DNA of 64,000 bases from Lethocerus indicus (GCA_019843655.1 JACDQD010000009.1:5599431-5663430), one strand, 5' to 3'; positions 27,667 through 42,330 are shown, counted from the first letter of the stretch. The notes: generated by a model from the letters alone, not told the origin. Numbers and translations are program-made.

Positions 27667-30600
27667 TCCAATCATCTTATTGTATTCTGTTTCATTTCTA
27701 CATTACTAAAATTATTCAACTCAACAATGTTTGTGTTGGTAATAATAAAATCGGTTTGGTATAAATTTATTGTACAGAAAATGGATACATAAGGGTGTCT
27801 TCTGATAGCATAAATTGTAAATACAGAAAATCTAAATTGCATACATAAATATATTATAATAATACACAAGGAAAAGTATTAGTTTCCAGTATCTCACCAG
27901 AGATACTAATTGTAAAGCTGAATTATGATCGATATTTAGACTGGTATATAAGTTTATACAAGAGTTTAGTGCTAACACATTTTTGGCACAAAAAATATTT
28001 TTGTTAGTTTATATATTCATTTTAAATAAATGTTGCATTAATTAAATTTTGAATTTTTTAATGGTTCAGGAATACATTTATTTTGTTTTAAAAATAAGTA
28101 TTCATAACACTGTTAAAATAACATTGTTTGATTAACTAGAGAATTATTAATGTTAAGGTTTTTTATTTTCTTCTTTTATATGTTTTCTTTCCAAGAATAT
28201 TTATTAGACTTCTTTATTTTGAATATAATTCATATGAGTTTCTGGCCTGAACAGTGTCTGATGCATAATGACTGTTGAGATATTTGATATAGGTTTGAAA
28301 AAAGGTCATATTTTTTTCTATTATTTTCTTCTTGAGGTGTACACATTATTATAAAATATTAGTACAAAATATATTATTTATATCAGGACTCATATTGGAT
28401 CCTTTATATCATTTTCATTTTAATAGACCTGTGCCATATCCTCATGATACAGTAAGCAATATTAGAATCAAAATGAATACATCATCTAATTTTGTATTTG
28501 GTACCTCGCAGTTTATGTCCAGTTTGATTTATAAACTAAATAATTAATGAAGCTTTGAAACATATTTGTAATAGTACAAATTGATGCATTAAAATCATTT
28601 AGACTGAAATTTCTTGGGATCGGGATTAATTGTGTTCTAGTATATATAATTGTAAGATGTAATGGATTAAAACATTGTGGAATGAGATGATTGACTTGTG
28701 ATTAATCGTGGAAAGAATAATTCTTTACATCATATTTAGCTTCCACCAAATATTTGTCATCCATCCAAGTTGTATATTTAAAATTTATGACTATTGGATT
28801 TATGTATGCAGGTGGTTGTTCCATTTCTTTAACTAATTAATGATAGCACAAAAAAATTGACAATGTAAAAACCTCTTGAATTAATTAGCACAAATATAAG
28901 TTAAATGTGTATTCAATGTTTTAATAATGTTTATATCTTTATATATAGTTTAATATATTACTATTATCCATATTTGATTGCTTATTTCTTCAAGCTGTAA
29001 TTTGGTGCAGATTGCCATAACAGCTGTTACAAAAGTGCTCAATTTAGTAAACATTGTTTAATTGCATCATTAGTAATATATATGTAATATATATCCTGTA
29101 TTATACATATATAATATTTCTGGATAGTTTTTTTGCTTATTTTGGCAGGCTGTGAAGTATTGTTTCGTTGTTGAAAAATATTTGCCAAAGGCTTTGTGTT
29201 ACAGATTTAACAGTAACATGCATCAGGGTAAACTAATTCTAATATTGTATTAATTGTGTCAAAACAAATTTTAGTTTTAATCATGGTGGTTTACATTACA
29301 GCCTTTGTTATGTTGATTTTAAATGTTTACATTTACATTTAAAAATCTATCTTTGTATTATTCTTCTGGTGCTAGTTACTGTTCAATGTGGGAACCTCCA
29401 GACATTCAAATATATCAGGATCCATACGTAGTGGTCTTCTACCTAAGTTTAAAACTGTGACCTACTATGACTTTGTCAGTAAATATTAATTCTGAAATGT
29501 TTTGTACAGTGTTTGTTTAGTTAAAATTTAATGTTCATTAATTTTTCATTTTTTTCTAAGCACTACATGAAACATTTTAAATTCTCATTACTAGAAAAAG
29601 ACATGCATTATCCAACATAGTAGAACACTTCTCTTAGATTATTTCATCAAAATATATTGTATTTTCTTTGTTCATTGCCAGAATAATACAATATTATATT
29701 TTAGTTATAATTATGACTGTTGTTGATTTGAATTGTGATTACTAAATTCACTATGATCATTGTACAAGCTTTTAATTTGGACAATTAATTAATGCAAAGT
29801 TCTATATATTGTCCTTTTTGTTTGACAGAGTTTTCCTGTTTTAATTGATATTCTACCTTTTTGTTAATTGAATTTTTTACATGTTTATAGTTACCACCAA
29901 TTCTTTAATTAATATATTTCTTATTCTTTGTTTAATAATGTGGCTTTGTGATGTATAAGAGTTATTAGAAAGTCAGAATGGAAGTATACACTTCGTACAA
30001 TTATATAAATACATGGTATTATATTGTATATAGTAGTATCAACAAAAATCTTAATAATTCCTAAGCAGCATTTCTTGATTTGTATGCACAAATAATATTA
30101 TTATATTAATGAAATGCACCCTAGCTGTAAGTGGGTTGGGAAAATTGCCTGGATTATTTTGTGCTTCCTATGTTTTTCTGGATTTATTGTATTTTGTTCA
30201 TTTTAAAATTTATTTTCTTTACGCACAATTTAAAATGGTCTTATATATTAGTATACTTTAGATTTTTTGGCTGTTAAGCTGTTTTTCTTTTTTTTTCATG
30301 TGTGACTAATGTTAAAGACGAAATATCAACTCTTTAGAATGTAAACAATAAGAAACAGAAAGTTAATTTGTCAATATGTGAACTCAAAGAAAGAATGCGT
30401 GTTTTTATAAAATCAGTTATTATTATATTTCAGTAAGTACAATGTCTAATATATTGTAATATCCATTGATTTATTTATTTACTACAAATGTATTGAAAAC
30501 ATTATGTTGTGTTACAAAGATATTAGAATATACTTTTTTTCAATTAATTTATTTTAAATTGTTTACTTGAATGCCTGAAGAAATGTGCCTGATGACACTG

Positions 30601-30790
30601 ATATGATCAGGATATTAGAGTGACTATTGTGTCATTTTTGTTTTTCTTACAGGAAATAAGATACCTATATCACTTTAAAGCGGCTTTATTATCAATTCAA
30701 TTTTATTATATACGCTGGGGCCAACTAGAGCTATAAATTTACTAGAGCAAGTAATTTTGAAAAGTATTGAAATATTATGTGAAAATAAAA
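27667..30790 (+). other. FUT8 3' UTR and downstream CpG-poor region
   Basis: Poly(A) signals AATAAA occur at 27744-27749 (78 nt after the stop), 28025-28030 and 30784-30789. The region has no other gene, and CpG depletion continues unbroken from the gene body to about 31.3 kb. That suggests, but does not prove, that some transcripts extend up to 3 kb past the stop codon. Confidence 0.4.
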
Positions 30791-33700
30791 GTATGTATTA
30801 ATTGATCAAAAGAGACTGTTTTTATTGCATTAATGCCAATTCAAGCTATACATTATAACTTGTATTATTTAATATTGAATATTCAAAATCATTTTACTCC
30901 ATTTGGTTCTTGGAGAACCATTATAGCTTTCATCTTATTATCATTTAACATTCACACTAAAAAGTTATTAGGTATCTAATTTAAAAGAAATAAAGCATAA
31001 TATGTAATACTGAAAGCCTTTATGTATTTAAAATTGTATATTTTAATAAAGTATATCATTAAATAAATGATTTACTATTTACATCAATTAACTGAAATTT
31101 ACAGTTATTAGTTATAGGAAAACGCAAACAACTAAATATATTTTTGTATTTATTTTATGTTATAAAATAATTATTAATTGCTTCATAAATTGTCAGGAGC
31201 ATTACAAAATATTGAAAAATTTATATATGAATCTAAAATTTAATTTGTTGAAAATTATTTATTATTTGAAAAGTAATTTTATAGCTTACATCTAGAACAG
31301 AATCCTTGGACATATTCCAATTATTTGTTGTCCCTGAACCTTTTTACATCCTTATCGCGTATTAATCATTAATTTTATTAACTGAAAGAGATTAAAGAGA
31401 AGTCATTCGCAACTCCGAAAAGTAGTACTGCATAAATTAAGAATAATTTATTTTGTGGTCCTCAAGAAATATATTATCTTGTATAGAAAATTGTCTAATT
31501 TTTAATATAATCACGGCCATACATGATCCTGGTCCCTAGAATTCGTCTCCAAATTAAGATGACGCTTCTAGGAAATAAAATTAAATTCTGAAACATTGGA
31601 AAATGTTTCATAAACAAAAAGAATGCAGTATGAAATTAAAACTGATCTCATAAAGCAAATGAGAAAGGAAAATTATATTAACCGCCTTTTATTTTTATTT
31701 TATTCCAAAGTTAAATTTAAAACTATTGATCAGTTATGAACCTAGCGACAATTATTTTATCATAAATTTGAAGAATAAAATGAACTTTCACAACGCATTA
31801 GGTTGAACCCTTTTGATGTTCCGATACTGCAATCACAATCTAGTTACTAATTGCAGCTGGCCGATTGTTTCGCAACGGGCCAAGGACGAACTGAGTGGTT
31901 GGGGGGAGAATGCTTCATTAGCTTCTGGTGGGCGAATTATCATCTGTTGGAAACAAAAGTAAAAGAACCGTCCTGAAAATGAATAACAAAATGTGCTTTG
32001 ATCGGAAAATAATAAAGTACTGTTGGCAAACAGCCATTCTCTCTGGAGATCTCGACGAAAGATGCGATTTTTTTCTTTGTGTAATTGCAGAGGAATGGGT
32101 TGTCTACCTTTGGTTTAGTGGTGCTTTAACTTTGAAAAGCAGTGTTTCTCCGTTGTACTAGTTTCATTGCTTACGATAGTTAGAAATGGAAAATGCATTA
32201 ATACTACTGCTTCCGTAGTAATATGCGGGGAGCAGTATACTAGGAAGCTTATTGTAATTAATTCAAATTTTAAACTTTAGTTACGTGTTGAGATTAAAAT
32301 GAGAGTTGACATAATATTATTAGATTTCAACTACCGCAATTCACGTAATGTGAGCGTCTCATAATTTTAATCGAAGGGAGTAAATATAATAAGCAACTGT
32401 TAGTTGTAGACGAAATAGGCTCTGAGAGGACATTAGTAAATATATATCTTTTATTTAAATTATTTAAATACGTTTTTACCGACGTTCACTAATGTATTCC
32501 TCCTACTTATTTTTGGAAGAATTTAATAAGGAAGCAAAGGAATATGATGAGAAATCGATTAAAAATATATCCTTTGAACATTCAAACCGACCCAATTCAT
32601 AAAAAAAATATTAATATATTGATATCAGTAACAATAATGAAAATTATAGATAGATGAAGAAGAATTCTAGAAGATATTGGATTTAAAGCAAAAAATTTTA
32701 TCGAGATAGTGTATTTTATTTGATAATTCGATGAACTGTTCGCGTGCAACAGTTTTGGGAATTCTGCCAAAAGTTAACTCCGCGATTAACAACGAACAAT
32801 TCGAATAACGTAAACTGATAGAAAAACTGGGCATTCTTAAATACAAGGAGAAAGACTAATCTATTGTTATGTTACGACAAGTTGGCTGAAAAATGAACTA
32901 CATCAAGCAATTTTTTTTTGGTTTTTCGTTTTGCATGGATCTACCTCCCAACTGGAGAACTTTAATTTAATAACTTTAATTTAATTAACAAAACGTATTC
33001 TTTAATAATTTGAATAATTTGGTGGGTTATCTTTCGGATTGAGCCTCAGAGTCGATACTCAAATTCGAGATAAGAGCTTCCTTTATTATACCAGTTCACA
33101 CCACCGTATGACGTGTTCGGATGGAGGAGGAGGAGTCGTAAAACCTCTACGGCTTGCGCAACGCGAACAAAAAAAATCATAAAAACGATCCCGGTAAGAG
33201 AAATTCACACTGACCCCCGGGGCGCGTTAACCGATAAAGCCGGGTTAGGTCGAGGAACGTACGATGCCGGTTGATGAGGAGGAGGTCACCCGGGTGAGAG
33301 TGGGAAGCGCGGGCCACGCACGCGCTATACCAGTGGACGGCCCCTCTGTCGTGTGGCTCCAACGGCCACAATCGGCTATCTCAAAGGCGCTGAAAGGTCG
33401 TTGCGTAACGGGGTCACTTACCAGAGGCCGAACCGATAACGCCCCCAGCTGGGGGAACGGGGCAAGAAAGAAAAAAAACACCGTTCTGTATCGAACCCGG
33501 TGGCGCCGATCGTCCTCATCTCAGCCGAGTTTTTAATATAATATTTTTGTTGCGCCTCATTCCCTCCGCTGAAGACGCAGTAGACAATACTTTCGGACAA
33601 GAATTTCGACAGCGACAGGCCGAATTCCCGACAGATATATTCCCGAAAGATGAATCCCGCGGCGGGCTCCGGAGAGGTACACGTCCCACCCGGCTCTCAT

Positions 33701-36700
33701 TAACTACTACCTACATACAGAACAATTACCCCCACAAGAGTATCAAGGCATTAACAGTACATGCCCAATACATTGATTTAACACTGGGAAGGATTTAATT
33801 AGCGGCGGGTGGGCATTTAGCCCGTTGTGCATTCCCCGTTAATACAAATGTAATTCTTGAGAGATCGACTTACAGATCAGGAAATCCCTTCTAGTCAACA
33901 ATTGATTGATCTGTTTCCCCTGAATCATTGAGAAAACAGAAACGTTTCCGGATGAAGACTACGTTGGCTCGGTTAGTTGTCCCAACTACTGGGATGGCCA
34001 AATTTTCTCCCCCTTCCTGGTCTCTCTCGAGAACACAACAAAAAGTGGCCTGATTCTGACTGAAACAATAATTTTGTCAAATACACAGAGGTTTTTTATG
34101 ACTGAATAAGGGGTAAATTCTATGGTGTCATCTCTAGTCATGGCAGTTTCTTACGCTGGGCTCGACCGCTCCTAATTACCTAGGAGTACCAGTTACACCC
34201 GATGCTATTGATCACATGTTGAAACCTGCGACAGAAATAAAAACGGCATTATGCAGTTTCACCCGACCCAATATATGACCATCTTCCATACTCCCCACAG
34301 AATTACCAAATATTTCAATAATATTTCAGTAACAAACTGAACGAAATGAGCATTAATTTTTAAATTTAGTATGGCAGAATCTTAAACGAGACACTTGGAA
34401 ATTCCTTCCTGATAAATTATATCGGAGTCGGTTCTGTTTTTAAATTATTTAGTACGTCGCCATTTTGACCTACATTGTTTATAGCAGCGTATTCCAATTG
34501 AATCTGTACCATCTGCAGTCATGTAAATAAGAATAGAAATGAAGTCGTAAAATTGAAATAACAACAGTTTATTCATATTCAGAATATACTCAAAAATATG
34601 TAATTATATAATCTGAACGATTTAACTTGAAGAAGTATTTGATGTAATGAAACATAATTTATTTACGCTTTGTATATATCGCGTCAATCAAGTGTGAATC
34701 AATAAGAGATGGTTTGATGTATTATTGAGTTGAAATTTTACTTAATTCTAAATGTGATGTCATTAATTATGAATATCGATAGCTTTAAAGTTAAATTAGT
34801 TTGCGTAATATACAGTAGAAAATAGGATCTTGCGATCTTTGTTTCCGTTCGCTGGTTTGGTGTTTGGCCAAACCGGATTGTTCGGGTGTTTCCTCTTCAA
34901 TTGAGGAACGTATTTGGGGGACAAGTGTGGTATCGCTTTCAGAATTCATTTTGGATTTATTATATTGCTGTCTATGTTTCACAATATTTCCGTGTATTCA
35001 ATTATATCCAACTGTTTGCCTTTTTCTACCTGAGTGGGTTAACCTTGGGATTACTTGGTAAACAGGAGGCATAAATAGCTACCTGAAGTTAATCCACCCA
35101 AGTAGGAAGAAAAACAATTAGAAACAATAAAAAAACAAGGCAAAAACAGATACAAAATACAATTAACCAAAAATGAATTCCCAAAGTACACAATTCAGGT
35201 AATCCCAATTTAAAAAGAAGGATCAATTAGCAACAAATATTTAGTTCATCATAATAGTAATTTTAGGAACCCACATGATAAATAATCTATTCCCAATTAT
35301 ACTAGTCATTGTATTGAGGAGCAATACAGAAAAATCCGAACTACTGTCAAGTCGAGGAACATGAAATTCCACGAAACGCTTTTTTTGTTTTAATATGAAA
35401 AGCCCTCCCCATGGGCAGAACATTCAACTAACAAATAATGTTAAACTTACCCCGTTACTATAGGGATATATGAGAGGAAATTTACACCAGTAATATATGC
35501 AATCCATATAAAATGATACTGTCAGCAAATATTTTCAATAATATTTTGATTAATGATATCAAAACGATTGCGAATGATGTAACATGAACTTTCAGGTTTA
35601 TCGTTTAATACTGAGGATATTTAATCGATATGAATTAGATTGTATGAGCATACCAACGCCAACATCTTCTGATTATGATGATGTATAATCGAATAATTCC
35701 TAAATTGAATTTTTAAAAATGAATTCATATTTTCAGTACGCTTTGCCTGCAGGTCGTCCTTCGACAACCCGTATTAAGTCCTCTCTTTGCGCTTGATTAA
35801 TACGAAGCCTCTCTAGAGCGTATTAGCTCGGTTGAATAGAATTATATACCTTTTTAATTGCGGAGTTCGTTTAACTCGAGAACAGACTTGGGGCAACGGC
35901 GTCTGGTTTCACGCTAATTAGCCCCCGTAAATTCTCCATCCAGTTTCACATTTCAGACTATAATGCATAGCTGTTTTCGTTTTATTCTACGTTGAACTTC
36001 AACGGAAACATCATTTAAACCAAAGTCTGTTTATAATAATAGATATTTCTCATCTATTCGTTAATTTTTAACATGAACTTTAAAATTATATATCAGAATA
36101 AAATATTACACCTTACACAGCGGGTATAAATATCATTCAATAAAGTGAGAATATTAAAATTCAGAAATGAATCAGGGAAACCTCGGCACTTCCATCGCGT
36201 ATTTTTTTTACTTCCCTAATAGTCACGAATATTTTACTGTAACATATTGGGAAGATATGATGGAGAAATAATGGTTTACCCGATATCTTATCTAAGAAGA
36301 ATGGTGAATAATCACAGTTTATGATGTTTTCCCTAGAAAATGTTATTAAAAAATTTAAAATAGGATTATTGGAGATTGTCCGTTATAATAACTTCCTTGA
36401 CATCCGTATATCAGTATTTGGTTCTATCATATGTGCCATCATGGCTTTCTTCCAAGCCTTCTTATCATCGTTTCTAAAAATCCTTTCGTCAGATTCAATT
36501 GACCGCGGAAGAACCATTTTTTGTATGTTGTTTAAATCAATTATCTTCCTGCGACATTGTTGTCCGCAGTACGTGAGATATATCGCCGGCGCGTGCAATT
36601 CCGGATAATGATCCGTACGAAGACAGATGTTCCGTTATGCCGGTAGCGAACGGGTCACTCGATAAATATGCGATGTGACGACAAACCCGCATAATCCGTG

Positions 36701-39700
36701 TAAACAAACGGGCCGATACGGGATCTCCGATTTCGAAATTTCAAAAGCATTAAATGAATTAGATGTTTACGACCGGGCCTCGGAAGAGGTAAGTTCAAAG
36801 TAGATTACAGTTGATTATCACAGTTGGCGGGATCAAAGGTGGTGTCAATCTGAATGAAGTTTCACTGAACTTTTAACATCGCCGAAGGCAAAAGGAATTT
36901 AAAAACACGTTATCGCAGCTCTAGGCCAGGAAAACAATAAGAATTTTAATATTGATAAGCGCTATTTTACAAGCGGGTAAACAGATTTGAACGTTATCAT
37001 AGTTAAAACAATATTTCTTAGATAATTCAACGTTTGAAATTCTCTATGAACTAAGAATTGTAACATCCCAACCGACGGCTAACTACATCCTTATGTTCTT
37101 GCTTTATTTGATTGCTACCTTAAATTTTCACTATTATGCCCTAGTAACACGCACGGATAAATCAACAAGTATTTAACATTGCATTCTTAGTAATTACTCT
37201 GATTGTACGTCTCCACCCGCTAATCTTGTCAGCGATCCTGTAAGCTGGACAAATTTCAGTTTCTACTCCATTTTCCGTAGAATTCAGTCCTGGCCATGTT
37301 GGGCACGCACAATATCTAATGCTAGGCTTAGAGACATGGCTTAGAACACCATATTCGTCGCTGTTAGACGAGTGGCGAAGCCCTAAAACCGGCCGATATA
37401 TGTAGTTAGATGGAACAGCGATCCGGCCAAGAACTTAATCACTCTCGGCAATTACCACTCGCCGATTTCGTACTATGGTAGAGCGATTTCTGCTTCTCAT
37501 CGTCAATAAACTGGTCGGGTCGCCCGCGGATGTTATGCCGAGGGTGCAGTGACCGCCACAAATAGTGCCCGGCGAGAAGTCGAATCTATATTACAAACCG
37601 AAAAATATATCAGCAATTTTCCAGGTCTTAACTACTATTTGTTTATTGGCTTGTCGTATGTGATGGAAACCCTCCCACAACTACCTGACTTTTGTTGATT
37701 GTATTCAATTAAATATAAAATGCAGTGCTACTGAAAACTTTTTTGACAATGTAAAAGGGTCACAGAACAAACCATAAATACTGATTTTATTGTACAGAAG
37801 CTTTCACGGTCGCCCATGTAAAAGTCAACCTTTCCGGGTCGAGCTGTTTCCAGTAGAAGAATTCATTTTTATTCTACGAGGGTTAAAAACGTTTGGATGA
37901 ACGGCGGTGGGGGATTCACTGGGTGAACTTCGGACAGAGGAGCGCGATGCCTCACACCCCCACCATATCGCCCACCACCAACGGAGATAACCCAAACCCG
38001 GGGTCAGGCCATGGGGCCGCGGCTGAAAAAAGAAATTTGGCACTAATAAATATCTCAATTAGATGATATCCTCCGGCGGCCAATAAACAAGTAAACATTT
38101 TGAAATCCCTCCTGTGCCGTCCTACGAAGGGTGGTGGGGGAGGCGTTCTCGATGCCCGGCCTTGGTGGGATTTTCATGAAATTAGTCATGGAAGTTGAAC
38201 GATTTTCTGTGTGGGGGTAATCCTCGCGGTGTGGCACGCGCAATGGATTTTTGGAGGGGTAGATAACCTTGAAACGGTTGAACTCCGGTTTTTGCAATCC
38301 GAACTGTTGTCGAATGCTCCAATAAGAGCTCCCTAGGATTAGCCTGTAGAGTATACGGTATCAGTACGGCATACTTCATTTTTATATAAAAAGAAATTAG
38401 TATCTACGATTCTATACCTCATTATACTTCATGCAGTACACCTTGAAGTTTGACAGCACATAAAATGACAACACCGAGGAGCTAATAAATATTAAACCCG
38501 TATAAAATGAGTTTTGGCTTCTCGCCATCGTCAAATATTTTCTATTCCATAGAAAAAGTTCTTATTTCATTCCAACTGTTTTCCCCCAATCTGAGAGTAT
38601 AGGGAAAGGAAAATGAAAATCTCACATTATTTCGCAGTCCACCCAATTCTAGAAATTCCGTTGGGGAAATCCCATTCATTTTACTTAAAAGAGAATTAGC
38701 GGTCACATTTAGTTATCTTGATATTTCAACACCATAATAAAACTTGTAAAGACCCATGTTTGTTGTATAAAGTAGAACAAGTATGTTATTTCTATATAAT
38801 TGTGACACAAACATATTATATGCAGCATAAGTACATTCTTGAATATACCTGCAATGCGTAACTCGACTGAAAACTTATATTTACACCACTTTGTGTAATC
38901 AGATATTTATTATTCGAACTAAAACATTTCGAACATATACCTTAATTTAGTTTCTGTATATTTAATACATTACCAATGTGTTAACCAATTGCAAGGTTGT
39001 ACTTACTTTTTTCTTGGACGCAATGGTACTTCCTTTGTACAGGACGACGACACCAGCCTCGGTTACAGTTAAAGTTTAATAATACAATTTTTTAATGTCT
39101 ACAGTCGACAGTTTGTAAAAGAAATATTAAAATAAGTTTAAACTCTGACAAAGATTACCTGTAATCTAAAAAACCAAATAGTTATACAAACCCATGTAGA
39201 TTCAATGTGAGTTTATTTTTTGAACTTTGATAAAATTCGATGGATACACCTGACTTCTAGGATGGGTGCTGATTATAAGTAAATAGGTAAATAATTTGTT
39301 TTTTCATTTTCATCACAATCAGTACTATTAGTATGTATTTTATATGTGTATATAAATATGTTTCAAGGAAAGATACGATTAAAACATTTAATTATAGTTC
39401 GTAGTATGTTAATTAAATGTTATATTATATAATTATGCAGATTGAGGACAACTTAATTGAATTGTCGTGCGCCTTGTACAACAGAAAAAAGGTGATACGA
39501 TCGATCCAACTAGAACGATTAGAAGATTCCTTTTTTTCGCTTCCGATACATTATCGCGTTCCCCATATAATGAAATAGAAGAGCGGCACGCGCAATATCA
39601 ATTTAATTGATAATCCGCTATCGGCCCGAATAGGGGTTACAATATGTACAAAATAGCGTGATTTCCCCTCCTCCCTATTTATTAATAATTAGAAGGATGT

Positions 39701-39790
39701 AAACAAGATGAGCCCGTTCTGTACGCAATCGGAAATCGACCAATCGGATACCGCCTGCCCCCACTGCGCCCGCCCGACGGGGGATACATC
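30791..39790. other. Intergenic region between FUT8 and the JHAMT-like gene, no gene seen
   Basis: CpG content returns at about 31.3 kb. GC-rich islands lie at about 33100-33720 and 37300-38300. An imperfect inverted repeat (arms about 35021-35046 and 35086-35114) may be an old hairpin element. A donor-like GAG|GTAAGT at about 36787 follows a short open stretch, but no convincing acceptor supports an exon. Open frames such as those at 34791-34982 and 36321-36608 match no known family. Confidence 0.4.
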
Positions 39791-39797
39791 AGCCCCC

Positions 39798-39805
39798 TAT
39801 ATAAG
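39798..39805 (+). promoter_or_regulatory. TATA box of the JHAMT-like gene
   Basis: TATATAAG lies about 30 bp upstream of the expected start of the leader exon, which ends in a good donor at 39962. A focused TATA promoter fits a tightly regulated, tissue-specific gene such as JHAMT. Confidence 0.55.
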
Positions 39806-39828
39806 TTTGGACCAAAATTATGGAAGCC

Positions 39829-39962
39829 ACTAGTTCTTCTACTCTCTAACAGTGATTTACTAACAGTTCAACAGTTACCGCAACGATAGACCGCTTCCGA
39901 TCAGAACTTGAAGCCCACTTCAGACGTTCTTCTGAGAATACCGCTGTCTCACTTTATACCAG
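39829..39962 (+). other. Non-coding leader exon of the JHAMT-like gene
   Basis: The start is inferred as about 30 bp after the TATA box. The right edge is a donor, CCAG|GTAATT. The next acceptor is TTTTCAAG at 40253 or CTACAG at 40230, placing the 5' UTR splice just before the ATG at 40268. Confidence 0.45.
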
Positions 39963-40267
39963 GTAATTATTTCTCTTCCGTGTCCAATTTCCAAATTATG
40001 GCATCATTTAAAAACACTTTTTCTTCGTACCCCAAATTATAGTCATTAATTCTATAAATTAATGTAAAATGTCGACCTTTGAAATTCGAATTTTGTCAAA
40101 CTGTACAAGCGCTCAGTTATGAACATTCTTTTTTGCAAATACTCCGTGAAGAAAAAGTAAAACTGTAGCACATTAAAATATAGATGGTGTACCATCGTTA
40201 TCCCGTGCTAATCGTCTCGAGTTTCTACAGTTTCGATATTTTCTCTTTTCAAGAAAACAAAGAAACC

Positions 40268-41834
40268 ATGTTCACCGAAGCCAAATTGTACTGCGAGGCG
40301 TCGGGCCCACAGCAGAAGAAGGCCTACCAGATGCTCTCCGACTATTACTATTGGCTCCAGTTCAACGAAGGCGAACGGATCCTCGACATAGGCTCTGGCC
40401 CGGGCATCATCACCGAAAAGTTGTTGCTTCCGTTCCTTCCCGACGACATCAAATGCCTGGTAATTTCAATTTTTCGGACTAAAAACAAGAAGGAGAGGAC
40501 GCGAGCAATTAATTGTAAAAATCGAAATAATAGCCTACACCATTTTTTGAAAAATAGTTCTATATTCATACAAATTCGTAAATAGACCGTAAATCATACC
40601 GAGGGTTTCTCCGGCGGAAGGGAGAAAGGAACGATCTATATAATCCCATCAATTATCTCGAATGAATAGGGTTCGTTATGCGGCAATGTACCGCCCTCGA
40701 CATCCAAACAAAACGCTTTGCAAAACAGTTTTTCCGACATTATTGATTATTGATTTTTTGATGACAGGTTGGCGTAGACAAGTCCAAGGAGATGGTGAAA
40801 TTCGCCAGGAAATCCTGCACCGATTCGAGAATTAAGTTCTACGAGATGGACATAACCGAGGAGGAGAAGGACGCACTTGTGGCCGACATGCCCACAGATT
40901 TGTCAGGGGGCGGCTTCGACAAAGTCTTCTGCTTCTATCTTTTGCACTGGATGGCCGATAAATTTTCGTAAGTAGCACCTCGAGGCGAAATAATTTCCGA
41001 AAAATACCGATATTTTCTTTTTGTTCGCAACTAATCGCCTGTATTTCGTCCTTGCAGACAAGCACTGGTGAATATCGAGCACCTGATGAAACCGGGAGCT
41101 CAAGGTCTCTCAATCCAGTACACCAGGATACCAGTCTACGACGTCTACGTCGTCATGGGACAATCCGAGAAGTGGAGTCCATATCTCAAGGTACCGACCA
41201 CTTTCATAGTACAATGAACTCTGTTTCTTGTTTTTGAAAAACAAACATTCTGCGAGATCCCTCTTGCAATTAAGAAAGTAGATTCCATTATCGACACCTT
41301 AATTAATTGCACACAAGAATTTCGTTACGGTCCTGAACCGTATATTATTTTTATAATCAAATTATTTATAATCCAATATACTCATGTATTTCTTTTTCTT
41401 TGTGCAGGGTGTGACTCTGGAATACAACCCTCTGAGAACGCGCAAAGACCCCTGCGCTTACATGGAGAAAAAATTGAAGGACGCGGGATTATTGGCCGAA
41501 AACATCAATTGCTATTCGAGCTACAACGTCTACAGGAACAGATCCGAGCTCCAAGGTAGATATCAATTTGAAAACAATTCTCGCCACAGTACTTAGTCAT
41601 TAGGCAAATGTACTATGGAACCGTTACAATTCTCCAGTGACTCATTTCGAATCTTCTGTTGCAGCCATAATGACATCGATCGACCCGTTCCTCCAGCACT
41701 TGCCCGAAGAGCTGAGGGACGAATACATGGAGGATTTCTTGGACGTCCTCATCGAACGCACCATCAGGACCGAGGACGGCTACATACTCGTCCCTTTCAC
41801 GATCATGACTTGCGCCTTCTCGAAGCCGGCATAA
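40268..41834 (+). CDS. JHAMT: Juvenile hormone acid O-methyltransferase-like SAM methyltransferase, 5 coding exons
   Basis: Methylates the carboxyl group of juvenile hormone acid or farnesoic acid using S-adenosylmethionine, the last or near-last step of JH synthesis in the corpora allata. Coding exons: 40268-40459, 40768-40967, 41058-41190, 41408-41555, 41665-41834; all GT-AG with matching phases, 280 codons plus stop, the usual JHAMT length (about 278-297). SAM motif I is LDIGSGPG (from residue 39), and an acidic residue ends the next strand (VGVD, D68). CFYLLHWM carries the tryptophan (W125) that corresponds to the substrate-binding Trp of insect JHAMTs, and an N-terminal LYCEASGPQQ resembles the family start. 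The ATG at 40268 has a good context (AAACCATG). An in-frame upstream extension to 40184 (a GTG... wait-free reading without a better start) is probably intron. Insects often have several JHAMT-like paralogues, so the exact substrate is uncertain. Exons are CpG-rich, unlike FUT8. Confidence 0.92.
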
Positions 41835-42044
41835 CTCGGAAGATCGAAGAAGCATCTCCGTCGATCGACTCGTCAAAAAAACGCTTAACTTATTTTATTG
41901 TGATTAACCGTCTCGTTTAAGTTATTGACTTTGAATTCAGTATTATATTCGTTCGTTTCATTTATTAATTCATTTGTCATCTTTTATTTGTACAATTTAA
42001 GAAATACGGGTACATTGTTAAACTAGATGTAGGACTGACTAGTT

Positions 42045-42050
42045 AATAAA
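42045..42050 (+). terminator. Poly(A) signal of the JHAMT-like gene
   Basis: AATAAA 211 nt after the stop codon, the first canonical signal in the 3' flank. Confidence 0.6.
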
Positions 42051-42301
42051 ACTTTATCTATAATCTAAACCTTGCGTTCTTTGTCCGAAATATTTCCCTA
42101 AGTGAGACGCCCAGCATTGAAAACCACACGATATCTCCGGAAGAGGATCAAATAACAGTAGATTCGATATTATCATCGAGGCGGAATGTTATTAGAAAAC
42201 TATATACAGACGTGGCTAACCTTTTTCTGCTTATCGAACAATTGAAAAGTTATATTTCTTAATTCGCTAACAAGCCAGACAGGGAAGGACAAACTTATAA
42301 T

Positions 42302-42330
42302 ATATAACTGGCTGTGTGTACCCGGCTTGA
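42302..42330. repeat. Short fragment of an interspersed repeat end
   Basis: ACTGGCTGTGTGTACCCGGC resembles the common insect repeat start seen also in FUT8 intron 8. Only the end is recognisable. Confidence 0.3.

Noticed and set aside
36383..36788. A 71-codon minus-strand frame and a + strand GAG|GTAAGT donor-like site
   Set aside because: No acceptor or family match supports an exon; GTAAGT is expected by chance many times in 64 kb.
40184..40267. In-frame N-terminal extension of the JHAMT-like protein
   Set aside because: It contains a good acceptor (TTTTCAAG) just before the ATG at 40268 and has no similarity to the family N-terminus, so it is best read as intron.
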